Source of the DNA: CAYXDO01 sp964463485
Lineage (GTDB): Bacteria > Myxococcota > Kuafuiibacteriia > Kuafuiibacteriales > Kuafuiibacteriaceae
Assembly (NCBI GenBank): GCA_964463485.1
Contig: CAYXDO010000028.1
Coordinates: 1 to 64,000 of the forward strand
Reading direction: 5' to 3'
Length of the DNA stretch: 64,000 bases
Shown: in pieces, positions 17,388 to 26,763 of the stretch
Layout of the letters: each line of letters opens with the position of its first letter
How positions within the stretch are numbered: the first letter of the stretch is position 1
Position numbers and translations under genes: made by a program
Notes under the pieces: model-generated
Told to the model about the DNA's origin: nothing
Seen by the model: only the letters and a program-made list of their open reading frames with translations
The model's database searches: none

Positions 17388-18137
17388 TCAGAAATGTAGG
17401 TTGCGCGGGTGGGGGTCCGCAAGCGCTTGACGCAGGCGGTCCAGAAGGTCTGGGCGGGAGAGAACGGTCAGCGCCTCGTCGAGGAGCTGGAGGTGCTCGC
17501 GGCGTCTCCTGGGGTCCGGGATCTTCGCCGCCGCCGTCCGAGCGCGCGCGTGGGCTTTTGCGAGCTCGGTGGGGTCGAAGCCGAGCCCGAGGCCCAGGAG
17601 ATCCAAGTAGGATCCGCTCTGCCTGAGGCGAGCCCCCGGGAGGGGGATCGAGAGAGACGCGAGAATTCGGGCGAGCGCGCCTTCGCTGAACCCGCGATCC
17701 TTGCAGGCGCCGAGGACTTCGTCGAGGGACGCACCCGCGAGGTCCCGAGCGAAGCTCTCCGGCACGGAGTCGAGTATCACGAGGCGGGCGAGCAGCTCGT
17801 CCGCAGGGTTCCCTCGAGCGCTTCGGGGCACGGCCGCTGGCGCGCGTTCGTTCTCGCGTCGCAGCTCGTCCTGACGGGTTTGCTTCCACGCCGCTTCGCT
17901 TCGTGCGTGGGCTTCCGCGAGGGCTTCGAACGCGGCTTCCTCCAGCGCCTTCTCGACGTGATCGAATTTGGCCTCTGCGGCGGCTTCGGCAGTGGCCCGA
18001 TCGAGCTCGATGTCGGAGGCGTCGATGGCGGGGCTCGTAGGCTCGGGACTCGTGGGCTCTGCGCTCGAGGGCTCGTCCACGGGAGCCGTTTTTTTCTTGC
18101 GCGGGCGCTTCGGGGCGGGGCGGGGCTTGGACGCCAT
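17388..18137 (-). CDS. Hypothetical helical protein upstream of def
   Basis: A 249-residue protein with no family I recognise. The N-terminal 40 residues are Lys/Pro/Ser-rich and probably disordered (PKRPRKKKTAP). The middle is Ala/Glu-rich and likely coiled coil. The C-terminal 75 residues (DPTELAKAHARARTAAAKIPDPRRRREH) are helical and faintly recall J-domain-like sequences. I chose ATG 18137; a longer frame upstream overlaps the divergent fabH promoter region. It ends one base before the def start, so it probably heads the def-fmt operon. Confidence 0.6.
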   Translation of the reverse strand: MASKPRPAPKRPRKKKTAPVDEPSSAEPTSPEPTSPAIDASDIELDRATAEAAAEAKFDHVEKALEEAAFEALAEAHARSEAAWKQTRQDELRRENERAPAAVPRSARGNPADELLARLVILDSVPESFARDLAGASLDEVLGACKDRGFSEGALARILASLSIPLPGARLRQSGSYLDLLGLGLGFDPTELAKAHARARTAAAKIPDPRRRREHLQLLDEALTVLSRPDLLDRLRQALADPHPRNLHF

Positions 18138-18230
18138 GATCGGGCTTTTTCCTCCCGGTGGGCCGCCGCCGTCAATTTCGTTCGTCTCGGGCCGCTTGCG
18201 CAATCCCCGCGCGGTGAGCCATGGGGAAGC

Positions 18231-19247
18231 GTGTTCAACGCATTCGTGTCTGGAACTGGATTCTTCGTCCCGCCCAACGTCGTGACGAATCAGCAGCTCG
18301 CGGAGAAGTACGGAATCGACACCACCCACGAGTGGGTCGTCACGCGCACGGGTATCGAAGAGCGCCACTTCGCGGAGCCGGGCCTCGGCCCGTCCGATCT
18401 CGCCGAGCCGGCCGCGCGAGAAGCCATTTCACGCGCAGGGCTCGAGCCCAAAGACATCGGGATGATCTTGTTCGCGACTTTGTCACCCGAGTACGCCTTT
18501 CCAGGGTCCGGGGTCTTCTTGCAGGAGAAGCTGGGTCTCGAAGGCATTCCGGCGATGGACATTCGCAATCAGTGCAGCGGGTTCATGTACGGGCTCAGCA
18601 CGGCGACCTCGATGGTGGAGTCCGGCGCCATGGAGCACGTGCTCGTCGTCGGCGCGGAGGTTCATTCCGCGGCGCTCGATTTGAGCACGCGAGGTCGCTC
18701 GATCTCGTCGTTGTTCGGCGACGGGGCGGGCGCGGTCGTCGTGTCCCGCGCGAGCTCCGACGAGCGCAAGATCCTCGGCTGGGTCCTCGGCGCGGACGGT
18801 CGCTACAAAGACATGCTCGCCCAGCGGATTTGGGACACCCGCCAGCGGCCGTTCATTCCGCTCGACGCCGAAGGCAACGGCGTCGTGAAGCCCGAGATGA
18901 TGTGGGCGCAGATGAATGGGCGCGCAGTCTTCAAACACGCGGTCGAGAAGATGGTCGCGTCGGTCGCCGGGATTTGTTGGCAACACAAAGTGACCACCGA
19001 CGATCTCGATCTCGTCGTGTTTCACCAGGCCAACATGCGCATCAATCAAACCGTGCAGCAGATCCTCGGGCTCCCTCCAGAGAAGGTGCCGCACACGATC
19101 CAGCGCTACGGCAACACGACCGCCGCGACGATCCCCATCACGCTCGGAGAGTGTGTGCGCACCGGGCAGCTCCAGCCTGGGATGTTGGTGGCGCTCTCCG
19201 CGTTCGGATCCGGCTTCACGTGGGGCGCGGCGCTCATTCGCTGGTAG
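18231..19247 (+). CDS. fabH: Beta-ketoacyl-ACP synthase III (KAS III)
   Basis: Condenses an acyl-CoA primer with malonyl-ACP to start fatty acid synthesis or a related pathway. It has 338 residues from a GTG at 18231, with GGGGA immediately upstream. The Cys-His-Asn triad is complete: Cys115 in IRNQCSGF, His265 in VVFHQANMRI and Asn295 in YGNTTAAT. It is not part of a fab cluster, so it could also serve a specialised acyl or branched-chain pathway. Its stop abuts the stop of the convergent kinase gene with no spacer. Confidence 0.88.
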   Translation: MFNAFVSGTGFFVPPNVVTNQQLAEKYGIDTTHEWVVTRTGIEERHFAEPGLGPSDLAEPAAREAISRAGLEPKDIGMILFATLSPEYAFPGSGVFLQEKLGLEGIPAMDIRNQCSGFMYGLSTATSMVESGAMEHVLVVGAEVHSAALDLSTRGRSISSLFGDGAGAVVVSRASSDERKILGWVLGADGRYKDMLAQRIWDTRQRPFIPLDAEGNGVVKPEMMWAQMNGRAVFKHAVEKMVASVAGICWQHKVTTDDLDLVVFHQANMRINQTVQQILGLPPEKVPHTIQRYGNTTAATIPITLGECVRTGQLQPGMLVALSAFGSGFTWGAALIRW

Positions 19248-20477
19248 TCACCGATCGAGAATCAGCATCGACGCCAGCACGGAGACCACGACCAGCAGGA
19301 ACACGCAGAGGATGATCAAACGCTTGAGGAGCTTGTCGGGCGGGGGTGCTGGTTTCTTGGGCTTCTGCTCGGCGGGGACGGCGGGAACGGTCTCGGCGAC
19401 GGCGTGGTCGTCTTCGTGTGAATCGCGGTCGGCCGAGGGTGAAACGACTCCGGGGAGTGAAGCCGGCAGGCTGCCGTCCATGGAGTCGTAGGGGCCGGCC
19501 TCCGCGCGGAGCACGAGCTCACTGTTCTCGAGCTCGCCGCGACCGTCGCCTTTCTTTCGTTTCAGGAAGGGGCGGGCCTCTTCGACGAGCTTGGCGAGCG
19601 CGGCAGCGTCGATGCGGAGCTGTCGCGCTGCGCGGAAGCGGTCGAGTCTCCTCTCCACGTCGCGAGCGCTGTGGGGGCGAGCTTCGGGGTCGCGCTGCGT
19701 GCACGCTTCGATGATCGCGACGAGGTCACGATCGACGTTGGGGATGCGCGGTCCGATCGGGTCGACCGCGCCGACGGAGATCTTCTTCAGGATCTCGGCT
19801 TGATTCTGTCCCTTCCAGAAAGAGTCGCCCGCGAGCAGCTCGAACATGAGCGCGCCTAGACCGTACACGTCCGTGCGTCGGTCGACGGACCCTCCGATAG
19901 CTTGCTCGGGGGACATGGCGGCCGCTCGGCCACGAACGACGCCCGGACGCGTGAGGCCGTGGCCGGCCAAGGTGGCGCCGCCGAAGTCGATGAGCTTCGG
20001 GACACCGTCGAGCCCGATCATGATGCTGTCGGGAGATACATCGCGGTGGACGATCCCGAGCGCCGTGCCGTCGGGGAGCTCGCGTTCGTGCGCGTGGGAG
20101 AGCCCGCGCGCGATCTGCCCGACGATTCCGCACGCGACCTCGACCTGGAGCTTCTTGTTGAACGCCTTGAGCGCGTCGAGAAACTCGCTCAACGTCGGGC
20201 CGTCGATGAAATCGGTGACGAGGAAGAAGTCCGAGCCGCCCTGGCCGACGTCGACGACCTCCACGATGTTCGGGTGGTCGAGCGTGGCGATCACCGCGGC
20301 TTCGCGAAGCGCGCGTTGATGTTGCTCTTCATCGTCGGCCTTTCCGATGATCCGTTTGATCGCACGTCGCTTGCCGTCCACGACGGACTCCGCGTCGTAA
20401 ACTTCGGCATTCATGCGGACCGCTACGCGACGCCCGATCCGGTAGCGCCGATCGACGGAGCGGTCCGCCAACGCCAT
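19248..20477 (-). CDS. Membrane-anchored Ser/Thr protein kinase, possibly degenerate
   Basis: A 409-residue eukaryotic-type kinase. The domain spans about residues 11-275, with Lys41 (AIKR), HRD at 144-146, DFGG from Asp164 and MSPEQA near the activation segment. A linker and a C-terminal membrane helix (LLKRLIILCVFLLVVVSV) follow, leaving almost nothing outside. Two features are unusual: the glycine-rich loop (GRRVAVRMNAEVY) lacks the normal glycines, and the metal-binding Asn after HRD (HRDxxxxN) is Ser151. Activity may be weak or absent; the fold is clear. Myxobacteria encode many such kinases. It is tail to tail with fabH and divergent from hflX. Confidence 0.85.
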   Translation of the reverse strand: MALADRSVDRRYRIGRRVAVRMNAEVYDAESVVDGKRRAIKRIIGKADDEEQHQRALREAAVIATLDHPNIVEVVDVGQGGSDFFLVTDFIDGPTLSEFLDALKAFNKKLQVEVACGIVGQIARGLSHAHERELPDGTALGIVHRDVSPDSIMIGLDGVPKLIDFGGATLAGHGLTRPGVVRGRAAAMSPEQAIGGSVDRRTDVYGLGALMFELLAGDSFWKGQNQAEILKKISVGAVDPIGPRIPNVDRDLVAIIEACTQRDPEARPHSARDVERRLDRFRAARQLRIDAAALAKLVEEARPFLKRKKGDGRGELENSELVLRAEAGPYDSMDGSLPASLPGVVSPSADRDSHEDDHAVAETVPAVPAEQKPKKPAPPPDKLLKRLIILCVFLLVVVSVLASMLILDR

Positions 20478-20668
20478 GGCCCGTTATTATCCTCTCTGAG
20501 CCGTCAGAGCACGTTCTCCGATGGCGGCGACCGGATTTCGTCGTTGGGGCCGGCCGGAGCTTCGTCGAAGGTCGTCTTCGCGCCTTTGCTCGCCCGGAAA
20601 TTTGCCGGAGGTGACTTGCGTCGTCGGCCGGGATCTCCTAGGGCAGAAGGAGCCGGACCTCTGTCCTG

Positions 20669-22384
20669 ATGCACAAGCTCGACGGTCGAACCCAGGGGCT
20701 CAAGGCGAGTGAGAGCAGAGCGCTGCTCGCCTTGTTTCGCCGCAAGTCTCCCTCCCATGCGCTGTTCTCCACGGAGTTGGTCAAGAGTCTCTCCGTCGTG
20801 AGCCGCAACTTGAACCGTCAGGTCGGCGTGTTGCTCAATCGGGTCGGCGAGGTCGAGCGCGTCGTGTTGGGCGAGCCTTCGCGTTTGTATCTCCCGGACC
20901 TGGGCCGAGCGCGCGCCGGCGCTGGGCGTCTGCGAGGCCTTCGGCTGATCCGAACCGAGCTCCGCGCGCAGGCGGTGTCGAACGAAGATCTCGCGGACCT
21001 CTCCAAGCTCCGGCTCGACGCGGTCGTCGTCCTCGATGTCGACGCGCAAGGCCAGGCTCGTCGTACGCACTGGGCCCACCTCGTTCCGGACGCACGCGAG
21101 CGAACGATTTATCCGGAGGTCGAGAGCTTCGATGCGCCTCACATCGTCCGAGCCGACGCGATGGCGCTCGTGCTCGAAGCGGAAAACGAGCTCACTCGGC
21201 TCTTCGGAGGAGGTCCGCGGGCACTCGAACAGGAGGCCGTCCTACTCGTAGGTGTGGCCAAAGCAGGACCGCGCACCCGCGAGCTCGCCGAAGACTCCAT
21301 GCGCGAGCTCGTCGAGCTCGCCCGCACGGCCGGCGTCCGCGTCGCCGACACGGTGATCCAGATCCGCCGCGAGCTCGACGCGCGCACCGTCGTCGGCCGA
21401 GGAAAGATCGAAGAGCTCACGCTCCGAGCGCTCGAGCTCGGCGCCGACGTCTTGATCTTCGATCGAGATCTCGGCCCCTCTCAGCTCCGCGCCATCACCA
21501 ACGAGACCGATCTGCGCGTGCTCGATCGCACGCAGCTGATCCTCGACATCTTCGCCAAACACGCCAAGAGCCGCGACGGAAAGCTCCAGGTCGAGCTCGC
21601 GCAGCTCAAATACACCCTGCCGCGGCTCGTCGAAAAATCGACCGCGATGAGTCGCCTCACCGGAGGCATTGGGGGACAAGGACCCGGCGAGACGAAGCTC
21701 GAGATCCACCGTCGCCGCGCACGCGAGCGGATCCAACGCCTCGAAAAAGAAATCGAGAAGCTCGCGGTCGAACGACGCGTTCGACGGGCCCATCGGCGTC
21801 GCTCGAAGGTCCCCATGGTCGCCATCGTCGGCTATACGAACGTCGGCAAGTCCACGCTGCTCAACGCGCTCACGAACGCCGACGTCCTCGCCGAAGACAA
21901 GCTGTTCGCGACCCTCGACACCACCTCGCGAAGGGTCCGCTTCCCGAGCGACCACGAGGTCGTTCTCACCGACACCGTGGGCTTCATTCGCGACCTCCCT
22001 CAGGACCTCGTGAACGCCTTCAAAGCTACGCTCGAGGAGCTCTCCGAGGCCGATCTGATCCTCCACGTCATCGACGCGGCCGACCCGAACGCATCCGAAA
22101 AGATGCGGTCTGTAGAGTCGATCCTCGCCGAGCTTCGCCTCGACGCGATCGATCGTCTCGTCGTCATCAACAAGATCGATCAGGCGCCCCGCCCGATCGT
22201 GGCCGCGCTCATTCATGTCACCCACGGCATTCCGGTGTCCGCGCTCGATCGGACAGGCCTCGATCGGTTGGTCGATTCGATCGTCGACCGTGCGTTCACG
22301 GCGATGGATGCTAGGGCGCGGAACGAGGCCCTGCGCGAAGAGCTCGTGATCGGTCCGAACACGGTCGTGCGCGGGCGGGCCTGA
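20669..22384 (+). CDS. hflX: Ribosome-associated GTPase HflX with extended N terminus
   Basis: HflX binds the large ribosomal subunit and splits stalled ribosomes after stress. At 571 residues this protein is longer than E. coli HflX (426). The extra length is an N-terminal domain of roughly 190 residues (VSRNLNRQVGVLLNRVGEVERVV) that is part of the longer HflX type. The HflX subdomain follows (DARTVVGRGKIEEL, DRTQLILDIFAKHA), then the GGxGxxGPGETxLE linker (GGIGGQGPGETKLE). The G domain has GYTNVGKS (P-loop), DTVGFI and NKID. The ATG at 20669 has a GGAG upstream. Confidence 0.92.
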   Translation: MHKLDGRTQGLKASESRALLALFRRKSPSHALFSTELVKSLSVVSRNLNRQVGVLLNRVGEVERVVLGEPSRLYLPDLGRARAGAGRLRGLRLIRTELRAQAVSNEDLADLSKLRLDAVVVLDVDAQGQARRTHWAHLVPDARERTIYPEVESFDAPHIVRADAMALVLEAENELTRLFGGGPRALEQEAVLLVGVAKAGPRTRELAEDSMRELVELARTAGVRVADTVIQIRRELDARTVVGRGKIEELTLRALELGADVLIFDRDLGPSQLRAITNETDLRVLDRTQLILDIFAKHAKSRDGKLQVELAQLKYTLPRLVEKSTAMSRLTGGIGGQGPGETKLEIHRRRARERIQRLEKEIEKLAVERRVRRAHRRRSKVPMVAIVGYTNVGKSTLLNALTNADVLAEDKLFATLDTTSRRVRFPSDHEVVLTDTVGFIRDLPQDLVNAFKATLEELSEADLILHVIDAADPNASEKMRSVESILAELRLDAIDRLVVINKIDQAPRPIVAALIHVTHGIPVSALDRTGLDRLVDSIVDRAFTAMDARARNEALREELVIGPNTVVRGRA

Positions 22385-22514
22385 TCCGAGTCGAAGCGGT
22401 TCGTGACCCCTCCGGCAAGATCGCTTGCCCTCGACCTTCCTCTGCTTCGACAACTGGACGGTCGTCGTCTCTGCCATCTTCGACTCTCCGATCGCCATGA
22501 GCTACCGTCCGAAC

Positions 22515-23309
22515 ATGCGTATCTTGGCGGTCCTGGCGTGCGTTTTCGTCCCATCGCTGGCGTGGGCCGATCCGCGTGTGATTCCGGCCGAGCGTCTTCG
22601 CGAGATTCGAATTCTAGGCAAGGCTGGAGAGCTGATCGTGCGGGCGTCCGCGGACCGCGTCGTGGAAGCAGACCTTACCGACCCCGACGCGAAGATCGAG
22701 GAGAAGGACGGCGTGCTCGAGGTGCGCTTCGAGAAGGGGTACGCGGAGTTTCGAATCCCGCTGCGTTCGAATCTGACGGTGGAGACGCAGAAGGTCTCCG
22801 TCGAGCTCTCGGGACGCTACGGGCGTCTCTCGGCCAAGAACGCCGACGGCGACGTGTCGATGACGGTGGAGGCGGCGGAGGTCGACGTCGTGGTGGGTCG
22901 CGGTGATGTCTCCTGCGCGGGGGTCACCAGCAAGCTCAGCATCGTCACGCGACAAGGCGATGTGGAAGTGTCGGGGCTCTCGGAGAGCACGCGCATCGAG
23001 GCGCCGGCAGGCGAGATCCGCGTGGAGCGTCCGCCGCACGCCCTAGAGGTCGTAGGGGGCACGGGTTTGGTCACGCTCAACGGCCGCTTCGAGTCGAAGT
23101 CGACGGCGACGATCCAAACGACCACCGGCCGCGTCGTCGTGACCGCTGGCGGAGCCGAAGGGCTGAAGGTCGCGGGCACGTCCGAGTCCGGACAGATCTT
23201 CTTTCCCGAACAGGCCCCGCAGAAGTCGAAAGGCAGCTACGTTCGCGGCAAAGGGAGCACCGAGCTCCGCATCACCACGGTGTCCGGAGCGATTCACGTC
23301 GAGGATTGA
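22515..23309 (+). CDS. Secreted beta-strand repeat protein (DUF4097-like)
   Basis: A 264-residue protein with a clear signal peptide (MRILAVLACVFVPSLAWA) and then repeating short beta-strand patterns such as GDVSMTVEAAEVDVVVGRGDVS and GRVVVTAGG. This pattern suits the DUF4097 or adhesin-like right-handed beta-solenoid fold. It is probably periplasmic or on the cell surface; function unknown. An ATG 18 bases upstream could add six residues. The next gene, also beta-rich, follows after 52 bp in the same direction. Confidence 0.65.
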   Translation: MRILAVLACVFVPSLAWADPRVIPAERLREIRILGKAGELIVRASADRVVEADLTDPDAKIEEKDGVLEVRFEKGYAEFRIPLRSNLTVETQKVSVELSGRYGRLSAKNADGDVSMTVEAAEVDVVVGRGDVSCAGVTSKLSIVTRQGDVEVSGLSESTRIEAPAGEIRVERPPHALEVVGGTGLVTLNGRFESKSTATIQTTTGRVVVTAGGAEGLKVAGTSESGQIFFPEQAPQKSKGSYVRGKGSTELRITTVSGAIHVED

Positions 23310-23361
23310 CCCACTCTGGGGATCTTGACGAGTCTCCCCTCGATCCGGGAAAACCGATCCC

Positions 23362-24429
23362 ATGGTTTTGGGCGTTGGTCCAAAGGTCGAGTCCCCCCAG
23401 ACCCAGCGAGCTGAAATATCTGCGTCCGCAGAGGCGACGAAACGTGGAGACGCTCCCGACAAGCTCGAGCCGTCGCCGAAGGGGGCGCTGGTTCAAGGCG
23501 TGGGAACGGTGGGCCACGTCGATGCGGACGGAACGCTGCGTGGCGACGTCATCGTGAAGACGGCCGACGATGTGAAGAAGCTGTCGGCTTCCGGCGCCAA
23601 GCGCATCACGGGTCGATTGATCGTCGCGAACACGGAGCTGTTTCACCTCGAGGGCCTCGCGAAGATCGAGTCTGCTGGTGCCGTGGAGCTCCGCGGAAAC
23701 AAGAGGTTGGCCTTGCTCGGAGGGCTTCGAGGGTTGAAGCACGTCGACAAAGACGTGCGCATTCGCGAGAACGCCGCGCTCGAGACCACGACGGGCCTTT
23801 CGAATCTAGAGCGAGTAGGAGGCCGGCTCGAGGTCGCGAAGAACGGAACCCTCTCCAAGGTCGAAGGCCTGGAGAAGCTCGACTCGATCGGCGGAGACCT
23901 CGAGATCTCCGACAACCCATCGCTTGGCGACGTCGCGCTGCCGAGTCTCAGAAAAACCGGCGGCTCCGTATCGGTGTCTGGCAACCCGGCGCTCGTAGCG
24001 ATGGACGCGCCGAAGCTCGAGGAGGTCGGAGGTCGAGAGTCTCGCGGAGACGTCAGCGTCGACGACAACGACCGAATCGAGAAGCTCCAGTTGTCGAAGC
24101 TGAAGAAGGTCGAAGGCAACTTGATCTTGTCGGAGGGTCGGCTCACCGACCTTGAGGGGCTGCGCGAAGTCACGACTGTGTCCGGCAGTATGCGAGTCGT
24201 TCGCCAGGAACGGCTCGAGAGCATGCGCGGAGCGGGATCGCTGGAGGTGGTGGGCGCCGACTTGGAGCTCTCGGAGAATCAGGCGCTTTCGACGCTCGAA
24301 GGTCTGCACTCTCTTCGTGAGATCCGCGGAAATCTCGTCTCCCTCCAGAACCCAAACTTACCCGAGCCAGCGGTTCAAGACTTGAAGACGAGAGTTGCCG
24401 TGTACGGATCGGTGATCTCGCCAGGCTGA
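23362..24429 (+). CDS. Leucine-rich receptor-L-domain-like protein
   Basis: A 355-residue protein made of about ten repeats of roughly 22-24 residues, such as LEGLAKIESAGAVELRGNKRL and LEKLDSIGGDLEISDNPSL. The pattern resembles receptor L-domain or leucine-rich beta-helix repeats. No signal peptide is visible at ATG 23362, so the true start may differ or export may use another route. Its last 80 bp (24350-24429) are duplicated at 25388-25467 on the far side of the Uma2 gene, so this gene's end was copied during a rearrangement. Confidence 0.6.
   Translation: MVLGVGPKVESPQTQRAEISASAEATKRGDAPDKLEPSPKGALVQGVGTVGHVDADGTLRGDVIVKTADDVKKLSASGAKRITGRLIVANTELFHLEGLAKIESAGAVELRGNKRLALLGGLRGLKHVDKDVRIRENAALETTTGLSNLERVGGRLEVAKNGTLSKVEGLEKLDSIGGDLEISDNPSLGDVALPSLRKTGGSVSVSGNPALVAMDAPKLEEVGGRESRGDVSVDDNDRIEKLQLSKLKKVEGNLILSEGRLTDLEGLREVTTVSGSMRVVRQERLESMRGAGSLEVVGADLELSENQALSTLEGLHSLREIRGNLVSLQNPNLPEPAVQDLKTRVAVYGSVISPG
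24350..24429. repeat. 80-bp direct repeat, left copy
   Basis: The 3' end of the leucine-rich gene, including its stop. The same 80 bases reappear at 25388-25467 with four substitutions. The two copies bracket the Uma2-family gene on the opposite strand. Confidence 0.9.
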
Positions 24430-24499
24430 GTAAGCTCGCCATGAAGCTGCTCGCGTCGTGTCTAGGCGCGAGACCGCGTTCCAAAAATTGCTGCAGGAC

Positions 24500-25288
24500 T
24501 CATGAGTCCGCGAGGACTCGATCCACCGTTTCGGCGAGCGCCGCCGCGCGCACCCAGCGCTCGAGGCGGACCGCGCTCAACTCGAACGCGATCAGGTGTC
24601 GCTGGGCCTCTGTCGGCTCGAGCCCCCGCGCCTCCAGGACGCTCACGAGCGCGGCCCGCAATCCTTCTTTGCGTCCTTCTTCACGTCCCTCTTTACCAAC
24701 TTCGCTCAGGTCCGAGTAACCTCGCCGCTGGAGGAGGTTGGAGAGCGCCACTTCGTGGGCTTCGTCGCGATCGAACATCGCTTTCACAGGTACGGGGTTC
24801 TTCAAGAAGCCTGGGGCCTCGATGAGTTGGCCGGGAGACAGGACCTGCACCGCCTTGTTCTTCTGGTAGACCTCGACTCTCTGCGGCCCGAGCAGCCTGA
24901 CCACCCAAACCCACTCGGTTCCGGAAGTCAGGAAGAGCTCGATCTTCTCTTGGAGCTTCGCCTCGTCCTGCCCGCTGCTTGCATACTCCACGGCCAGCCG
25001 AGGGACTCCCGAGATCCACCCCCGCGCCGCGGGCACATTGCCCACGCCGATATCGGGTGCGCGCACCGTGCGCTCGCCGAGCTCGTAGCCGGGATCGAAG
25101 CCCGCTTCCTCAACGCCCGGATCCGTGTCGAGCACCTGGAAGGCTGCGCCGGCGCCGCGAGCGCTGTCTCCGCCCGAAGGCATGCAGAGCACCGGGTGGC
25201 CGTCGTCGAGTTCGTAGCCCGAGCCCGGTGGGAGGTCTCTGGAGGTGAACGGCCCGGGATCACCGATGACTTGCCTCGCTTCGCTCAC
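24500..25288 (-). CDS. Uma2-family putative restriction-endonuclease-fold protein
   Basis: A 262-residue Uma2/DUF820 protein, a family with the PD-(D/E)XK nuclease fold that is common in cyanobacteria, actinobacteria and myxobacteria but has no proven role. Visible core: RAPDIGVGN (Asp), RLAVEYASSG (Glu), DEAKLQEKIELFLTSGTEWVWVV and then a Gly-rich turn. The C-terminal third has a helical EGREEGRKEGLRAAL segment also seen in transposase-linked Rpn/PD-(D/E)XK proteins. It is bracketed by 80-bp direct repeats of the neighbouring gene's end, so it may have arrived by duplication or insertion. Confidence 0.78.
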   Translation of the reverse strand: MSEARQVIGDPGPFTSRDLPPGSGYELDDGHPVLCMPSGGDSARGAGAAFQVLDTDPGVEEAGFDPGYELGERTVRAPDIGVGNVPAARGWISGVPRLAVEYASSGQDEAKLQEKIELFLTSGTEWVWVVRLLGPQRVEVYQKNKAVQVLSPGQLIEAPGFLKNPVPVKAMFDRDEAHEVALSNLLQRRGYSDLSEVGKEGREEGRKEGLRAALVSVLEARGLEPTEAQRHLIAFELSAVRLERWVRAAALAETVDRVLADS

Positions 25289-25387
25289 CTGGTGAGCCTA
25301 ATGCACGGCCCGCAGCCTGTCGAGCCCGCGTCGCGGCGCGGGCAGGCCGTGCGCCCAGCACTCTTCCGAGCGGCCCTAGCACCCTTC

Positions 25388-25467
25388 ACCCAAACCTACC
25401 CGAGCCAGCGGTTCAAGACATGAAGACGAGAGTTGCCGTCTACGGATCGGTGATCTCGCCAGGATGA
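25388..25467. repeat. 80-bp direct repeat, right copy
   Basis: A second copy of the end of the leucine-rich gene (see 24350-24429). Here it is not attached to an intact gene, so it is a gene fragment. Four substitutions separate the copies, so the duplication is not brand new. Confidence 0.9.
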
Positions 25468-25555
25468 TTTCCGTCGATCGAGACGACCTGCCTCTTCTGG
25501 CGTTCCAAGTGTAGCGCACACGTCGAGAGCTCGGCCGTGCAAGCTCGCGGTTGCC

Positions 25556-26737
25556 GTGCTCGTGCGAACGCCTCAAGCTCGTCGCGTGACCACGCTCCTC
25601 GCGGTGTTGGGTGTTTGCTTTGCGGGCACACTCGGCGGCGCGGCATTCGTTGCGTGGAGGACCTGGCCTAAGGCATGGGTTCGCTGGCTACGGGCCGCGT
25701 TCTTCGTCGTCGCCGTGTGTTCCTGCGCAGGCGTTGGACTGGGTCTCGCCCAGGGCGGGCACGCCGGAGTCCTCTTGGGGATCGGGTTTCTGTTTCCGCT
25801 CTTGGCGAGCTCCGGGCTGTTGTTCGGATCGAGCCTCTTTTGGGCGCCCGCGGCCAAAGCCTCCGAACCGACTCCGAATCGGAGTCGTCGGGTCTTTCTC
25901 GGGAGAGCGGCGGTCGCCGTGCCGTTCGCGACCGCGAGCACCGGGCCCGTGGGGGCAACGGGCGCTGCGTTGGGCCCCGTGCTCCGCGTTCACGAGCTCG
26001 AATACGAAGGCCTGCACCCGGACCTGGATGGGCTCTCGATTCTTCAACTCAGCGACGTGCACCTCGGGCCCTTCGTGGGAGTCGATCAAGTGACTCGCGC
26101 CTTGGACCTGGCGCGACCTCACCGACCGGAGCTCATCGTACTCACCGGCGACGTGGCCGACGACTACGCGCTGCTCGAGCCGGCGCTCTTGGAAGTGCAG
26201 CGATTCGGGGCCGCGCTCGGGGCCTTCGGCGTTTTTGGAAATCACGAAAATGCGCTCGGCCGAGAAGCCGCAGCGGAGATTTACCGGCGCACCAAGGTGT
26301 CTCTGCTCGTTCGTGAAGGGACTTTGGTGCAGCGAGGGCAGGCCAACATTTGGATCGCCGGCTCCGACGATCCGGCCGGCAAGTTCATGGTCGATTTTCA
26401 CCGAAAAGTGGTCGACCTGGCGCTCGAAGGGCGTCCGGCAGACGTCGACTTCGACGTGTTGCTGTCCCACCGACCAGGAGGCTTCGTGGCCGCCAAAGAG
26501 CGTGGCATCAAGCTCACGCTGGCGGGGCACACCCACGGGTTGCAGGTCGCGCTCTTCGGCCGGTCGGTCCTCGAGCCCTTGTTTCCCGACGCGTATTTGC
26601 TCGGATTATACCGAGAGGGTGAGTCGGTTTTGTATACGTCCGCGGGGCTCGGTCATTGGGTGCCCTTTCGCGTGAATTGTCCGTGCGAGGCCACGATTCT
26701 GACTCTACGGATCAAGGGGAGGGGCCGACGAAACTGA
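25556..26737 (+). CDS. Membrane-anchored calcineurin-like metallophosphoesterase
   Basis: A 393-residue protein. About 100 N-terminal residues hold three to four membrane helices and a twin-Arg-like segment (SRRVFLGRAAV). The phosphoesterase domain spans about 150-390 with the metal-binding set LSDVHLG, TGDVADD, FGNHEN and AGHTHGLQ. The layout resembles YkuE/YaeI-type enzymes that act on membrane phospholipids or other phosphoesters outside the cytoplasm. Start GTG at 25556. It does not appear to share a promoter with its neighbours. Confidence 0.85.
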   Translation: MLVRTPQARRVTTLLAVLGVCFAGTLGGAAFVAWRTWPKAWVRWLRAAFFVVAVCSCAGVGLGLAQGGHAGVLLGIGFLFPLLASSGLLFGSSLFWAPAAKASEPTPNRSRRVFLGRAAVAVPFATASTGPVGATGAALGPVLRVHELEYEGLHPDLDGLSILQLSDVHLGPFVGVDQVTRALDLARPHRPELIVLTGDVADDYALLEPALLEVQRFGAALGAFGVFGNHENALGREAAAEIYRRTKVSLLVREGTLVQRGQANIWIAGSDDPAGKFMVDFHRKVVDLALEGRPADVDFDVLLSHRPGGFVAAKERGIKLTLAGHTHGLQVALFGRSVLEPLFPDAYLLGLYREGESVLYTSAGLGHWVPFRVNCPCEATILTLRIKGRGRRN

Positions 26738-26763
26738 GTCGTTCGGCCTCGGCGACCCGATCC

